Source of the DNA: Hyphococcus sp.
GTDB lineage: Bacteria; Pseudomonadota; Alphaproteobacteria; Caulobacterales; Parvularculaceae
Assembly (NCBI GenBank): GCA_028284345.1
Contig: JANQRY010000003.1
Span: 496,001 to 560,000, forward strand
Length of the DNA: 64,000 bases
Direction of reading: 5' to 3'
Shown here: piece after piece, positions 8,876-17,480 of the stretch
Layout of the letters: each line of letters starts with the position of its first letter
Position numbering within the stretch: position 1 is the first letter of the stretch
The notes under the pieces: model-generated
Database searches by the model: none
Told to the model about the DNA's origin: nothing
Seen by the model: only the letters and a program-made list of their open reading frames with translations
Program-made: the position numbers and the translations under genes

Positions 8876-9235
8876 TCATTCCTTTGCTTCAGCTTTTTTC
8901 ATTTCCAACAGAACGTCGTCCAACTGATCGAAGCGCGCGCCCCAGAACGCCTTGAACTCCGCAAGCCAGCCCACCGCCGACGCCATGGTCTCGCCCGTAA
9001 GCCGCGCCGGGCGGCGTTGCTCGTCAATGTCCCGCTCAATAAGCCCGGCGTTCTCCAGCACCTTCAAATGGCGGGAAATCGCCGGCTGGCTGATCGAGAA
9101 TGGCGTCGCGATTTCACTGACCGAGGCCTCGCCATCGGCAAGGCGCGATAAAATCGCCCGCCGGGTCGGGTCGGCCAGGGCGGCAAAAACGGCGTCGAGC
9201 TGCGCTTGCTGGGCGACGGCTGTTTCTATATTCAT
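8876..9235 (-). CDS. ArsR-family transcriptional regulator
   Basis: 119 aa winged-helix protein. The ADPTRRAILSRLADGE opening and recognition helix SQPAISRHLKVLENAGLI are typical of ArsR/SmtB. The metal-binding ELCVC motif is absent, so the ligand is probably not arsenite or a heavy metal. This subfamily commonly precedes an SRPBCC gene, as here. A perfect palindrome (9238-9254) directly upstream of the start codon is a likely autoregulatory operator. Confidence 0.9.
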   Translation of the reverse strand: MNIETAVAQQAQLDAVFAALADPTRRAILSRLADGEASVSEIATPFSISQPAISRHLKVLENAGLIERDIDEQRRPARLTGETMASAVGWLAEFKAFWGARFDQLDDVLLEMKKAEAKE

Positions 9236-9237
9236 AA

Positions 9238-9254
9238 CTTATATGTTATATAAG
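9238..9254. promoter_or_regulatory. Palindromic operator upstream of the arsR gene
   Basis: CTTATAT-GTT-ATATAAG: two perfect 7-bp arms with a 3-bp spacer, 2 bp upstream of the ArsR-family start codon. It is AT-rich in an otherwise GC-rich region. Binding by the encoded ArsR protein is inferred. Confidence 0.6.
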
Positions 9255-9320
9255 GAATTTGTTCTGGTCAAGGGCGTGCGGAAGGACGGCGCAATAAGAG
9301 ACTGTAGAAAAACCCCTCCG

Positions 9321-9395
9321 CCGCTCATTCCCGCGAAGGCGGGAATCCACTGGATCTATGGCTTTCTGGATTCCCGCCTTCGCGGGAATGAGCGG
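9321..9395. repeat. Perfect 29-bp inverted repeat element (long hairpin)
   Basis: Left arm 9321-9349 and right arm 9367-9395 are exact reverse complements over 29 bp, with a 17-bp loop. Each arm also contains its own palindrome, ATTCCCGC-GAAG-GCGGGAAT. The motif resembles the dRS3-like or intergenic palindromic repeats known from Neisseria and many Proteobacteria. It sits in a 260-bp gene-free gap between the arsR operator and the ydbL-like stop. I see no other copy in the window. It could act as a bidirectional transcript end or a non-autonomous mobile repeat. Confidence 0.85.
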
Positions 9396-9495
9396 ACTCA
9401 AAAGCGAGCGCCGATACTGATCGATCGCGGATGCGCCGAGGCCGCAGTTGATAAGGTCGCCAGCTTTACCCAGCGCCTGACGCGGCTGTCAGCGC

Positions 9496-9846
9496 CTAGC
9501 GTTCAATCCACGCGCCGTTGGCGTCCTGCACGCATTCGCCGGGGTCGGCGCTGTTGATGAGTTTTTCCGCCGTTAACGCAGCGGCGACATCAATGGAAAC
9601 GCCGTTGCGCGCGGCAAGGTCGGCGTAGAACGCTTTGCGCTGCTGGTTGATGTCGCGCACTTCCCGTCTAAGGGCGGTGTCCGCGGCGCTTTCGTCGACA
9701 AAGCCGAGATAACCGTCGGCTTGTTCGCCGACAATGCAGCGGTCTTTCGCGTCTTCAACGATGGCGCTTGCTGCGAGGGCAATTGCGGGAACCGCCGCAA
9801 AACTCAAAACGGCGCCGGCGAGAAAAGAAAGAGGATGCTTGCTCAT
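9496..9846 (-). CDS. YdbL/DUF1318 family periplasmic protein
   Basis: 116 aa with a signal peptide (hydrophobic 8-26, cleavage near ALAA). The mature part has the YdbL pattern GEQADGYLGFVD...VRDINQQRKAFYADLA and two cysteines (Cys37, Cys106 approx.). It is the last gene of a ydbH-ynbE-ydbL type operon. In E. coli YdbL is reported to modulate the YdbH-YnbE envelope bridge. Assignment rests on sequence pattern plus order. Confidence 0.82.
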   Translation of the reverse strand: MSKHPLSFLAGAVLSFAAVPAIALAASAIVEDAKDRCIVGEQADGYLGFVDESAADTALRREVRDINQQRKAFYADLAARNGVSIDVAAALTAEKLINSADPGECVQDANGAWIER

Positions 9847-9856
9847 GACGCGTTTC

Positions 9857-10057
9857 CTAAAAAATGTCGGGATTGTTGGCGATCAGGTCTTCGATTTCCT
9901 GATCCATTCTCACGCGAACTTCCTGATCGATCTTGACATTGAGGTTGACCTCGATCGGCTTGTCGCCGCCTTCCAGCCTAACGGTGGTGCACGCGGCGAC
10001 GGCGAAAACCCCCGCCATCAGCGCCGGCCCGCCAAAGCCCGTCTTGAGAATGTCCAT
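9857..10057 (-). CDS. YnbE-like lipoprotein
   Basis: 66 aa. The N-terminus is hydrophobic with a lipobox ending at Cys23 (AVAAC), followed by TTVRLEGGDKPIEVNLNV and a DQEVRVRMDQEIEDLI segment typical of YnbE. YnbE is a small outer-membrane lipoprotein thought to add beta-strands to the C-terminus of YdbH and complete a lipid-transport bridge. It starts 150 bp after the ydbH-like stop and ends 10 bp before the ydbL-like gene. Confidence 0.85.
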   Translation of the reverse strand: MDILKTGFGGPALMAGVFAVAACTTVRLEGGDKPIEVNLNVKIDQEVRVRMDQEIEDLIANNPDIF

Positions 10058-10207
10058 CGCCTTGTCCCTTGTTTGCCCCTACACGCGGCCCAGCGGCGCC
10101 CGCCGCCGCGATTCGTTGCCTGCATCCCGCATTTTTAGACCGTCCATCCGGCGAAAACTAGGCGGAAACGCCGTCGTTTGAGGCTGAATTGCGGCGGTTC
10201 GGGGAAA

Positions 10208-13021
10208 TTATTCACTGCCGCGCACGGCGTTTTCGATCTGCAATTCGAGATTGCGCGACAGGTTGGCTTGATTGAGGAGTTCGAGCAAAGCGGCGTCCAG
10301 GGTAATGTTGTATTTGACCGGGACGCGCCCCCGCGCGCGATTGATGCTGACTTCGCCCGTGCCTTCGAAGTTGATCCGGAAATCGAGACGGCCGTCGAGA
10401 GGACCGTCGATCAGAACCGATAATGTATCATAACGAAGGTCGCGCAGGACGTCGAAAGCAATTTGCGCGTCGCCGCCCGCCGCGGCAGCCGCGGCGCCGG
10501 CTTTGCCCACATAGGAAATACGCCCGGGACCTTCGGCTGACAATCGTCCGCCTACAAAGCTTGCGCGGCTGTTTTCAACAACAAGCGGCAAATCGCCGTT
10601 CAGCACGCCGGCGCCGGAAAGCCCCTCAACATCCACGAAGTCGAGGATCTGTTTCAGGTCGACCGACTCAACACGGAGCGGCGCCAACGCATTGCCCCCT
10701 TCAAACGCCGCTTTTGCATCGCGCACGCCGATCCGCCCGCCAAACCAGGGGAAAATCGCGCGCTCCACGAGCAGCGTGCTGTCGCCGGGCATGTCGAAGA
10801 CGATCTCACCGTCCTCAAGCTGGAGCGCCCCGAAATCAACGCCGGCGACGGTCACCGTTTGCGCGCCGTCTGTCGCCACCGGCCACAGGCTGGAGAAGGC
10901 GATATCGCCGTTAACGCCGACGGTTTTTGTGACGGTGAGGCCCGGACCGCGAAAGGTAATGTCGTCAAACGTCAAATTCGCCCGCGATGCGATCCCGTCC
11001 TGATCCCAGGAAAACCGCGCCGCGCCCTCCGCCGCTCCTTGCGTCAGCCCGATAATGCCTTTCAGCACGGGCGCGAGCGCGTCGGGCTGTAGCCCGCGGG
11101 GAGCAAAGTCGAGGCGATTGAAGTCGAATGAGGCTGTACCCGTCGCTGTTTTGATATTGTGTTCGCCGGCGCCGGCGCCCAGAACGACCGCGCCTTCGGA
11201 CAGGGCTTCGTAGTTGAACCGCGCGATGTCGCCGGAGAGGATCATGCCCCCGCGGGCGTATATGGGCGCGACTTTTGCGTCCTCGCCATATTCCGTCATA
11301 CGGATTTGCGTCGCGTCGGCGCGAATGGTCATGCCGTCTTTTTCAAGAGCGAAGTCGAGAACCGCGTCTGCGCGATCGAAGCGGAGCAGGTTGTTCAACA
11401 CGACAGACCCGCCCTTCGCAACGCCGCTCGCCGTCGTACGATTTTCCGCCGGAACGTATCGCCCGTCCAGTTCGATTGACGGCGGCCCCCCAACGAAGCG
11501 CGTTTGCCCGAGGCGATAGCGCGCGCCCTCGGCGGTGACGACGCCGGAAAAATCCGCTGTCGGATTATCCTCAAGGCGAATGGCCGCGAGCGGCCCGTCG
11601 CCGGCGCAAAGCCGCGCGTCATTGAGCGACGCATCCATATCCTGCCCGGCGATCTTCAGGGAGATCCGATCAAGCATCGCGCAGCTGCCCTCAGGGAGCT
11701 GGAGCACGAGCGATTTCATCGCCCGATCGTATGCGCCGCGCGCTGTAATCGCGCCGGGAGCGTCGGATATGGCGAAGCGGCCGATCGACGCCGACAGGAC
11801 CTCGCCGCTCGCCGTGACCTCAAAGTCGATGACATCGGCGGCGGCAGTTCCATGCAGCACCGCCGATGCATCGCTCAACGCGAAGGACGGCGCCGCAATG
11901 GCGCCGACGCGAAGGGGAATGTTGAAATACCAGCCGCCGTCATCGGTTTGATAGGCGTCAATCGTCGCCGTCGCGGAGACATCCCCGCCGCGCACGGACA
12001 GGACGCCCGCAATGGCGGCGCGCATATCTTCGAACACCAACAACGGCTCGCCCATGGCGGCGTCAATAGCGAAGCGCGCGCCCGTATCTGCCTCGACCGA
12101 CAACGCACGCTCGCCCAGTTCCACAGATACGGCGCCGTTGTCCGCAACAAGCGTCAGATCGCCCGACAGCTCGAGGACATCGAAGGGCCCGCCCAGCAGA
12201 TCCGCATAGGCGTTGAGCGCATCGGCGACAGGCGCGTCCCGGGCCTCAAGGCGCGCCTCGCCAACGCCCAGATCCGCTCGCCCGCGAAAGGCCCGCCAGT
12301 CGCCGGCGGCGAGATCTTTCCACGAAGCGCCCTCGCCCTGAACAACAAAGTCGGCCTCGCGAATTTGTCCGTGTGGAGAGCGAATATCGCCGGCGTAACC
12401 TGCAGTCACGCTGACGTCGCCGCTTTCCGCCAAGGCGATATCAACGGTGGCGGCGGTGTTCTCCAGAACAAAGCCGGAAAGACCGGCCTTCTCTGAACTG
12501 AAGGTCGCCTCAATACGCCCCGAACCGTCAATATCGTACGTCGCGTCAACGGCGCCCGAGGCGACGCCCTCGGGCGTCCAGACAGTAACCTCAAGGTCAG
12601 AGACGGTAAGCGCGGAGAAGGGCAAGCCGCCGCCCGATCCGCCGCCGCCGGCGCCGACGGGAACGCCCGCCGCCCGCATGGCACCGTTTTCCTGAACGTC
12701 GATGCGCACGGCGCCCGGCCCCAGATCAACGCGGGAAACGCGGCGTGCGCTCATCGCCTCTCTGAGATTGAACGCAACGTCCACGTGATCAAAACGCAGC
12801 AAAGGCGCATCGAGACGTCCGGCCTGCACGCTCGATACGTCTTCAATGCGGATATGGTTAACGGAAAGCGCCGTCACGCGCGCGCCGGGGTTTGGCAAGC
12901 CTTGCGCCGCCATGGCCTGGCGCAAGGCGAAGCCGGCAATCGGGTTGCGGAATACAAAAAGCGCGGCGGCGACGATAATGACCGCCGCAACGACCGCCAG
13001 AATGACTTTTACCCCACGCAT
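10208..13021 (-). CDS. YdbH-like AsmA-family intermembrane bridge protein
   Basis: 937 aa from the ATG at 13021 (MRGVKVILAVVAAV); a GTG start 17 codons earlier is possible. It has one N-terminal membrane anchor (about 5-27) and then a very long periplasmic stretch of repetitive beta-strands. This is the expected shape of the elongated lipid-conducting groove of the AsmA/TamB/YdbH group. The C-terminal part (LDLRYDTLSVLIDG, GRLDFRINFEGTGEV) is the YdbH dicarboxylate-transport-like region. E. coli YdbH acts redundantly with TamB and YhdP in moving phospholipids to the outer membrane. Confidence 0.83.
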   Translation of the reverse strand: MRGVKVILAVVAAVIIVAAALFVFRNPIAGFALRQAMAAQGLPNPGARVTALSVNHIRIEDVSSVQAGRLDAPLLRFDHVDVAFNLREAMSARRVSRVDLGPGAVRIDVQENGAMRAAGVPVGAGGGGSGGGLPFSALTVSDLEVTVWTPEGVASGAVDATYDIDGSGRIEATFSSEKAGLSGFVLENTAATVDIALAESGDVSVTAGYAGDIRSPHGQIREADFVVQGEGASWKDLAAGDWRAFRGRADLGVGEARLEARDAPVADALNAYADLLGGPFDVLELSGDLTLVADNGAVSVELGERALSVEADTGARFAIDAAMGEPLLVFEDMRAAIAGVLSVRGGDVSATATIDAYQTDDGGWYFNIPLRVGAIAAPSFALSDASAVLHGTAAADVIDFEVTASGEVLSASIGRFAISDAPGAITARGAYDRAMKSLVLQLPEGSCAMLDRISLKIAGQDMDASLNDARLCAGDGPLAAIRLEDNPTADFSGVVTAEGARYRLGQTRFVGGPPSIELDGRYVPAENRTTASGVAKGGSVVLNNLLRFDRADAVLDFALEKDGMTIRADATQIRMTEYGEDAKVAPIYARGGMILSGDIARFNYEALSEGAVVLGAGAGEHNIKTATGTASFDFNRLDFAPRGLQPDALAPVLKGIIGLTQGAAEGAARFSWDQDGIASRANLTFDDITFRGPGLTVTKTVGVNGDIAFSSLWPVATDGAQTVTVAGVDFGALQLEDGEIVFDMPGDSTLLVERAIFPWFGGRIGVRDAKAAFEGGNALAPLRVESVDLKQILDFVDVEGLSGAGVLNGDLPLVVENSRASFVGGRLSAEGPGRISYVGKAGAAAAAAGGDAQIAFDVLRDLRYDTLSVLIDGPLDGRLDFRINFEGTGEVSINRARGRVPVKYNITLDAALLELLNQANLSRNLELQIENAVRGSE

Positions 13022-13236
13022 CTTACCGACATCCCTCAAACCCGACCGACGGCCTTCGTTAAAGGTTAACACCGGATGCTTTTAATCGGCGCCAACCTGC
13101 CGCCAAAACCATGCAGAAAATTGCGGAGCTTGGCGAGGCGTGTCATTGTTGACTTTTACCGCGAGCCCCGCCATTCGCCGGCGGTTTTGTTCCCTTTGAA
13201 GGTTCCAACCGGGCCGGAAATTGCAGCGCTGTCTTC

Positions 13237-14955
13237 ATGTCGGACGAATTTATTGAAACAGGTCAGACGTTTACGGAAGACGGCGCGGCCTATTGCCCGG
13301 TTGAGCGCAAGGAGCGCGGCGCTGCTGGCGTCGCCGCATCGTTAGCCGTACTGGCCGGCGGGGCGGCGTTTTTGACCTACGCCATGCTCGGCGCACCAGC
13401 GCCCAAAAAATCGCCCACGCCCGAAATCAACCCGGAAACGAGCGTCGTCGCGGCGCCGCAGCCCCCTGTCGAAGAGACCGCGCCCGTCGCAGCACCGATC
13501 ACAAACACAAGCGATTTGGTTGCCGAAGCGCTGGCGGAATCGCGCGCGGCGCGCGCCGTTGTCGACGCGACGCCATATGGCTTCCGTGCGCCGCGCCTGA
13601 AACCAGCGCTGGAACGCCATATCGCCGCAGCGCCGTCCATGCGCCTTACGCCTATCGGCGGCGTCGCCGGCGCGCCCACTGCGGAGACAGATCCCACAAT
13701 TATTTTTCTGCCGCCCGACCGCGCGCTGCGCCACCTGACGCCGGCCATCGCCTATGCGCGCGACATTGCCCGCGACACCATCCATACGACGATCACGATC
13801 GCCCGCGGCGAGACATTTGTCGACGCGCTGAAGCGCGCGGGCATCGCGGCCGCCGATCGCAACGCCGCGGCCTACGCTTTCGGCCGCCACTATAATCTCC
13901 GCCGTCTGAAACCGGGGCAGCAGTTTCAGTTGCGCCTCGGATGGGCGAACCAGACGCTGTTTCAACTGGCCGGTCAGGGCGAGCCCGATGCGCGGTTGTT
14001 GTCGCTATCCTTTCGCGACGGCTTTGAGCAGGAAATCAATGTCACCCGCGCCGGCGACGACGCCTTTCACGCCGAAGCAACGCCGATCGAGCTGACGACC
14101 CACATGCACGCCATTGAAGGGCGCATCGACGGCAGTCTTTATCTCTCCGCAAAGGCGCTTGGCGCGCCTGACGACATCATCGCGGGTCTTGCGGACGCCT
14201 TCGCCTACGACGTTGACTTCCAGCGCGAGATCTTCGGCGGCGACGAATTCGAACTCATCTTCGAAGCCAAATATGACGACCGCGGGCAAATGGCCGCCGG
14301 CGGCGAAATTGTCTTTGCGCGGCTGAACTGGCGCGGGAAATCCCGGGAAAAGGGATATTACCGGTTTGAGGAAGAGGAAGGGCGCGCGGATTTCTACGAC
14401 GCCGCCGGCCAGAGCGCGAAACGACTGCTCATGAAAACGCCCATCGACGGCGCGCGTCTGTCATCGCGCTTCGGCACCCGCCGCCATCCGATCCTCGGTT
14501 ACCGCCGGGCGCATAAAGGCGTCGATTTCGCAGCGCCGCGCGGCACGCCGATCAAGGCCGCCGGCGACGGCGTCGTCGAGCGCGCCGACCGCTACGGCAG
14601 CTTCGGCAACTACATCCGCATTCGCCATGCAAACGGCTACAAAACCGCCTATGCGCATCTGAAAGGGTTTCGCACGGGCGTCCGCAAGGGCAAGCGCGTG
14701 CGCCAGGGCGACATTATCGGCTATGTGGGCACCACCGGCCGATCGACAGGCCCGCACCTTCATTATGAAGTGCACCTGAACGGCAAGGCCGTAAATCCGC
14801 AAAAGCTCAAAATCGCAACGGGCAAGAAACTGACCGGCGCAACGCTCGACCGGTTCAAGCTTGAACGCGACCGTATCGACCTGTTGCGGGCGCCGCCGGC
14901 GGAAGACGCGCCGCTCTTCGCCGAAGGCGAAACTCCGACCAAAGAAAGCCTCTAG
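13237..14955 (+). CDS. M23 family metallopeptidase (murein endopeptidase)
   Basis: 572 aa. A cytoplasmic N-terminus, one transmembrane helix (about 28-50) and a Pro/Ala-rich linker precede an OapA/LysM-like domain (about 180-230, RGETFVDALKRAGI) and the M23 catalytic domain (about 405-525). Zinc ligands and catalytic residues are visible: H417 and the HxxxD pair His426/Asp430, plus HLH at 507-509. This layout matches MepM/ShyA-like DD-endopeptidases that cut peptide crosslinks during wall growth. A terminator follows 12 bp after the stop. Confidence 0.92.
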   Translation: MSDEFIETGQTFTEDGAAYCPVERKERGAAGVAASLAVLAGGAAFLTYAMLGAPAPKKSPTPEINPETSVVAAPQPPVEETAPVAAPITNTSDLVAEALAESRAARAVVDATPYGFRAPRLKPALERHIAAAPSMRLTPIGGVAGAPTAETDPTIIFLPPDRALRHLTPAIAYARDIARDTIHTTITIARGETFVDALKRAGIAAADRNAAAYAFGRHYNLRRLKPGQQFQLRLGWANQTLFQLAGQGEPDARLLSLSFRDGFEQEINVTRAGDDAFHAEATPIELTTHMHAIEGRIDGSLYLSAKALGAPDDIIAGLADAFAYDVDFQREIFGGDEFELIFEAKYDDRGQMAAGGEIVFARLNWRGKSREKGYYRFEEEEGRADFYDAAGQSAKRLLMKTPIDGARLSSRFGTRRHPILGYRRAHKGVDFAAPRGTPIKAAGDGVVERADRYGSFGNYIRIRHANGYKTAYAHLKGFRTGVRKGKRVRQGDIIGYVGTTGRSTGPHLHYEVHLNGKAVNPQKLKIATGKKLTGATLDRFKLERDRIDLLRAPPAEDAPLFAEGETPTKESL

Positions 14956-14966
14956 TTTCCTGAAAT

Positions 14967-14998
14967 AAAAATCCCCGGCGCGATGGCCGGGGTTTTTA
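14967..14998 (+). terminator. Rho-independent terminator after the M23 gene
   Basis: Stem CCCCGGC (14973-14979) / GCCGGGG (14986-14992), followed by TTTTT. An A-run precedes the stem, so it can also act on the minus strand, where the flippase gene ends about 100 bp away. Confidence 0.85.
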
Positions 14999-15099
14999 TG
15001 CTGCCTCCTAAAATCCGGTGCAAGCGGGTTTCGGTTAAAGCTGGAGCCAGCGCCGATACTCATCTCAATTCTACATTAAGGAAACGCAAAAGAGCATGC

Positions 15100-16638
15100 T
15101 TAAGAAACGCTGTTGCGAAATCGCCGTAAGCGGATGTTCGCAGCGTTTACTTGGTTAATTGCAACACTTTCGATGGCGTCCGGCGCGCCTTCTATTCGCC
15201 ACAATGTCAAAACCGTAATGAAATAGAGGCCGGCGCCGGCAATCGCGTCAACCATCAGCCGCGCGGCGAGCAGCCAATCGTCGATGGTCGCAACGTGATC
15301 GCGCAAGACGATAAAATACAACCCCATGACCGCTACGCCGGCGAGACTGCGCCGCGCGCGCCAGAGCGGTTCAAAGGGCGAGCCGCCGCTGAGCCGCGCA
15401 TAAAGACCGGCATTGAGCGATGCGATAACCAGAAGCCCGACGGCGCAGGCGATCGCGGCGCCAAGGAGGCCGTAAAAATACGCCGCAGCGACAAAGATCG
15501 GCATGCGAATGAAAAAGACGAGGACTTCTCTCAAGAAAATCAACCGTGCGCGGCCCATGGCCAGAGCATAGGCGTTGGTGGCGTAGAATATGACGGCGAG
15601 CCCCGCCGCGGGGCTGAAATATTGCAGCATCAGCGCCGCGCGCTCCCACCCGGCGCCGAGCAGCAGGGCCACAAGGTCCGGCGCGATAAACGCCACACCG
15701 AAGGACGCCGGCATGGCGATGAAAGCCAAGGCCTCCGCGCTGCGCAAATAGGCGCGTCTCATAGCGCCGGCGTCGCCCTGAAGTTCTGAAAGACCCGGAT
15801 AAACCGCGCGCGCCATGGGAATGGCGATTTCCCCGCTCGGCAGGGACGCGATGGACCCGCCGACAAAGAACGCGCCGACGTCAGCCGGGCTTACGAACTT
15901 ACCAAGAAACAGGACATCGAGCTTGTTGTTGAGCGCGGCGACAAAGCTGAGCCCGGCGAGCCATCCGGCAAAGCCGCCGATTTCCCTCGCCGCCGCGAAG
16001 GAAAGACGCGGCCGGTATGGGCGCAGCACCCAGGACATGACCATCTGCGCGAACGTGCCGGCGACCAAACCCAGAATGATCGCCCAATAGGTTCGGAAGA
16101 CAAGGGCGATTGCGATCGATACGGCGACGCCGAGCAGTTTGTCGGCGGCCTCGAGCCAGAACTGCTTTGAGAAATCAAGCTCGCGCTCAAACTCAAAAAA
16201 GCGCGGGTTCATCAGCGCGTGGAGAAGCGGAACGACGCTGATCCCGAAAAACACCACTGTTGCGCGCGGGTCGTTGTAGAAATTATCCGCCAGCAGCGCC
16301 GCAAACAGCATGACCGCCGTCACGACCAGACCGCGGATCAGGGAGATCGTGAACAAGGTGTCGTATTGTTCGCAGCCGGCGTGCCGGAATTTGACGACCG
16401 TGCGAGACACGCCGATGTCGGTGATGTTTTGCAGAAGCTGCATCACCGTGACGCCGATGGCGACCAGACCGAAATCCTCCGGCACGAGAAGCCGCGCCAG
16501 GATCAGCGTGTTGATGAGACCAAGGGCGCGCACGACGACGCGCCCGCCGATCATCCACGCGGCGCCGCGCATGACGCGCCCTGTCAGCGAGGGTTTCTCG
16601 GGCGCCGCAACGTCTATTTCACCGGCGCCGATGCTCAT
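15100..16638 (-). CDS. Oligosaccharide flippase family protein (Wzx/MATE-like)
   Basis: 512 aa with 12-14 hydrophobic helices. The N-terminal GAAWMIGGRVVVRALGLINTLILARLL followed by PEDFGLVAIGVTVMQ is the hallmark of the polysaccharide transport family (MOP superfamily). Start set at the ATG that overlaps the upstream hydrolase stop by 4 bp (ATGA). It is the last gene of the NRPS-PKS operon, so it probably moves a lipid-linked or otherwise polar product, or a sugar conjugate, across the inner membrane. A role specific to the assembly-line product is inference. Confidence 0.9.
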   Translation of the reverse strand: MSIGAGEIDVAAPEKPSLTGRVMRGAAWMIGGRVVVRALGLINTLILARLLVPEDFGLVAIGVTVMQLLQNITDIGVSRTVVKFRHAGCEQYDTLFTISLIRGLVVTAVMLFAALLADNFYNDPRATVVFFGISVVPLLHALMNPRFFEFERELDFSKQFWLEAADKLLGVAVSIAIALVFRTYWAIILGLVAGTFAQMVMSWVLRPYRPRLSFAAAREIGGFAGWLAGLSFVAALNNKLDVLFLGKFVSPADVGAFFVGGSIASLPSGEIAIPMARAVYPGLSELQGDAGAMRRAYLRSAEALAFIAMPASFGVAFIAPDLVALLLGAGWERAALMLQYFSPAAGLAVIFYATNAYALAMGRARLIFLREVLVFFIRMPIFVAAAYFYGLLGAAIACAVGLLVIASLNAGLYARLSGGSPFEPLWRARRSLAGVAVMGLYFIVLRDHVATIDDWLLAARLMVDAIAGAGLYFITVLTLWRIEGAPDAIESVAINQVNAANIRLRRFRNSVS

Positions 16639-17480
16639 GACGCACCCCCGTCGCGCGCGGCCGGGAAATACCGGCCGAGCCATGCGTCAATATGGGCAAT
16701 CAGCGCTTTCTGGGCCGCCAGTGTCGAAAATGTATGGTCCGTATGCGGCATGGCTTCGACATCGATCCTGCCGTCAAAATCGTAGTCCGCGAATGTCTCA
16801 AAGAAATGCGCCGGCTTCGAGACATGGCGGCGCACCAGCCCCGTATAAACGATGAAGATGCGAACGCCGCGATCGACGAGCGTTGTCAGGTCGGCGGCGA
16901 AGGCTTCCTTCGGCGCGACCGGACGGCCCTGTTCAACATGATCGTCGGCTTGATCTTCATTGTTCGCGACATTCGCGTTGTCATCCCGCGCCATCAGCGA
17001 TCTGATCTTGCGCGCCCATCGGTCGGGATCGGCGGCGCGCGCGAACAGATCGGCCGCGGCGGCCCCATCGTTCGGATAGGCGTATGGATCGAGCAAAACG
17101 AGACCGCTGATGCGCGGGTCTTCGACGGCGGCGCGCAATGCGTGGTCCGCGCCTGAACACATGCCGACGGCGACAATGTCGTCCGCGCCGGTTTCATTTT
17201 TCACAACGTCAATCGCCGCGCCGAGATCGGCGATGGCCTGCCGTTCGAAACCAAGGCCCGCTTCCGCCACCGGGCTTTCCCCCTGCCCTGACAAGTCAAA
17301 GCGCAGGCTCGCCGCGGTGAGCGCGCGCGCAAGTTTGACATTCAGTCGGTGCGGGCCAATGCGATGCACGACGCCGGCGTTAAAGAACAAGAGACCTCTC
17401 GCGCATGCGAGCGCCGCGTCGTTACGCAAAACGCCGCTTAACAGGCCGCCGGCGCCGAACTGGACGATCCGTTCCATCAT
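16635..17480 (-). CDS. Alpha/beta-hydrolase fold protein, cysteine at nucleophile elbow (exosortase-A hydrolase 1-like)
   Basis: 281 aa. The hydrolase core is visible: LLFFNAGVVHRIGPHR near the oxyanion strand, LRFDLSGQGES, the elbow GMCSG (106-110) and a late His in MPHTDHTF. The elbow position equivalent to the serine of GxSxG is Cys108, as in dienelactone hydrolases. From memory, this pattern resembles the 'exosortase A system-associated hydrolase 1' family; no exosortase gene is visible here. It overlaps both neighbours by 4 bp. Possible roles are product release, proofreading or acyl transfer for the carrier proteins upstream. Confidence 0.75.
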   Translation of the reverse strand: MMERIVQFGAGGLLSGVLRNDAALACARGLLFFNAGVVHRIGPHRLNVKLARALTAASLRFDLSGQGESPVAEAGLGFERQAIADLGAAIDVVKNETGADDIVAVGMCSGADHALRAAVEDPRISGLVLLDPYAYPNDGAAAADLFARAADPDRWARKIRSLMARDDNANVANNEDQADDHVEQGRPVAPKEAFAADLTTLVDRGVRIFIVYTGLVRRHVSKPAHFFETFADYDFDGRIDVEAMPHTDHTFSTLAAQKALIAHIDAWLGRYFPAARDGGAS

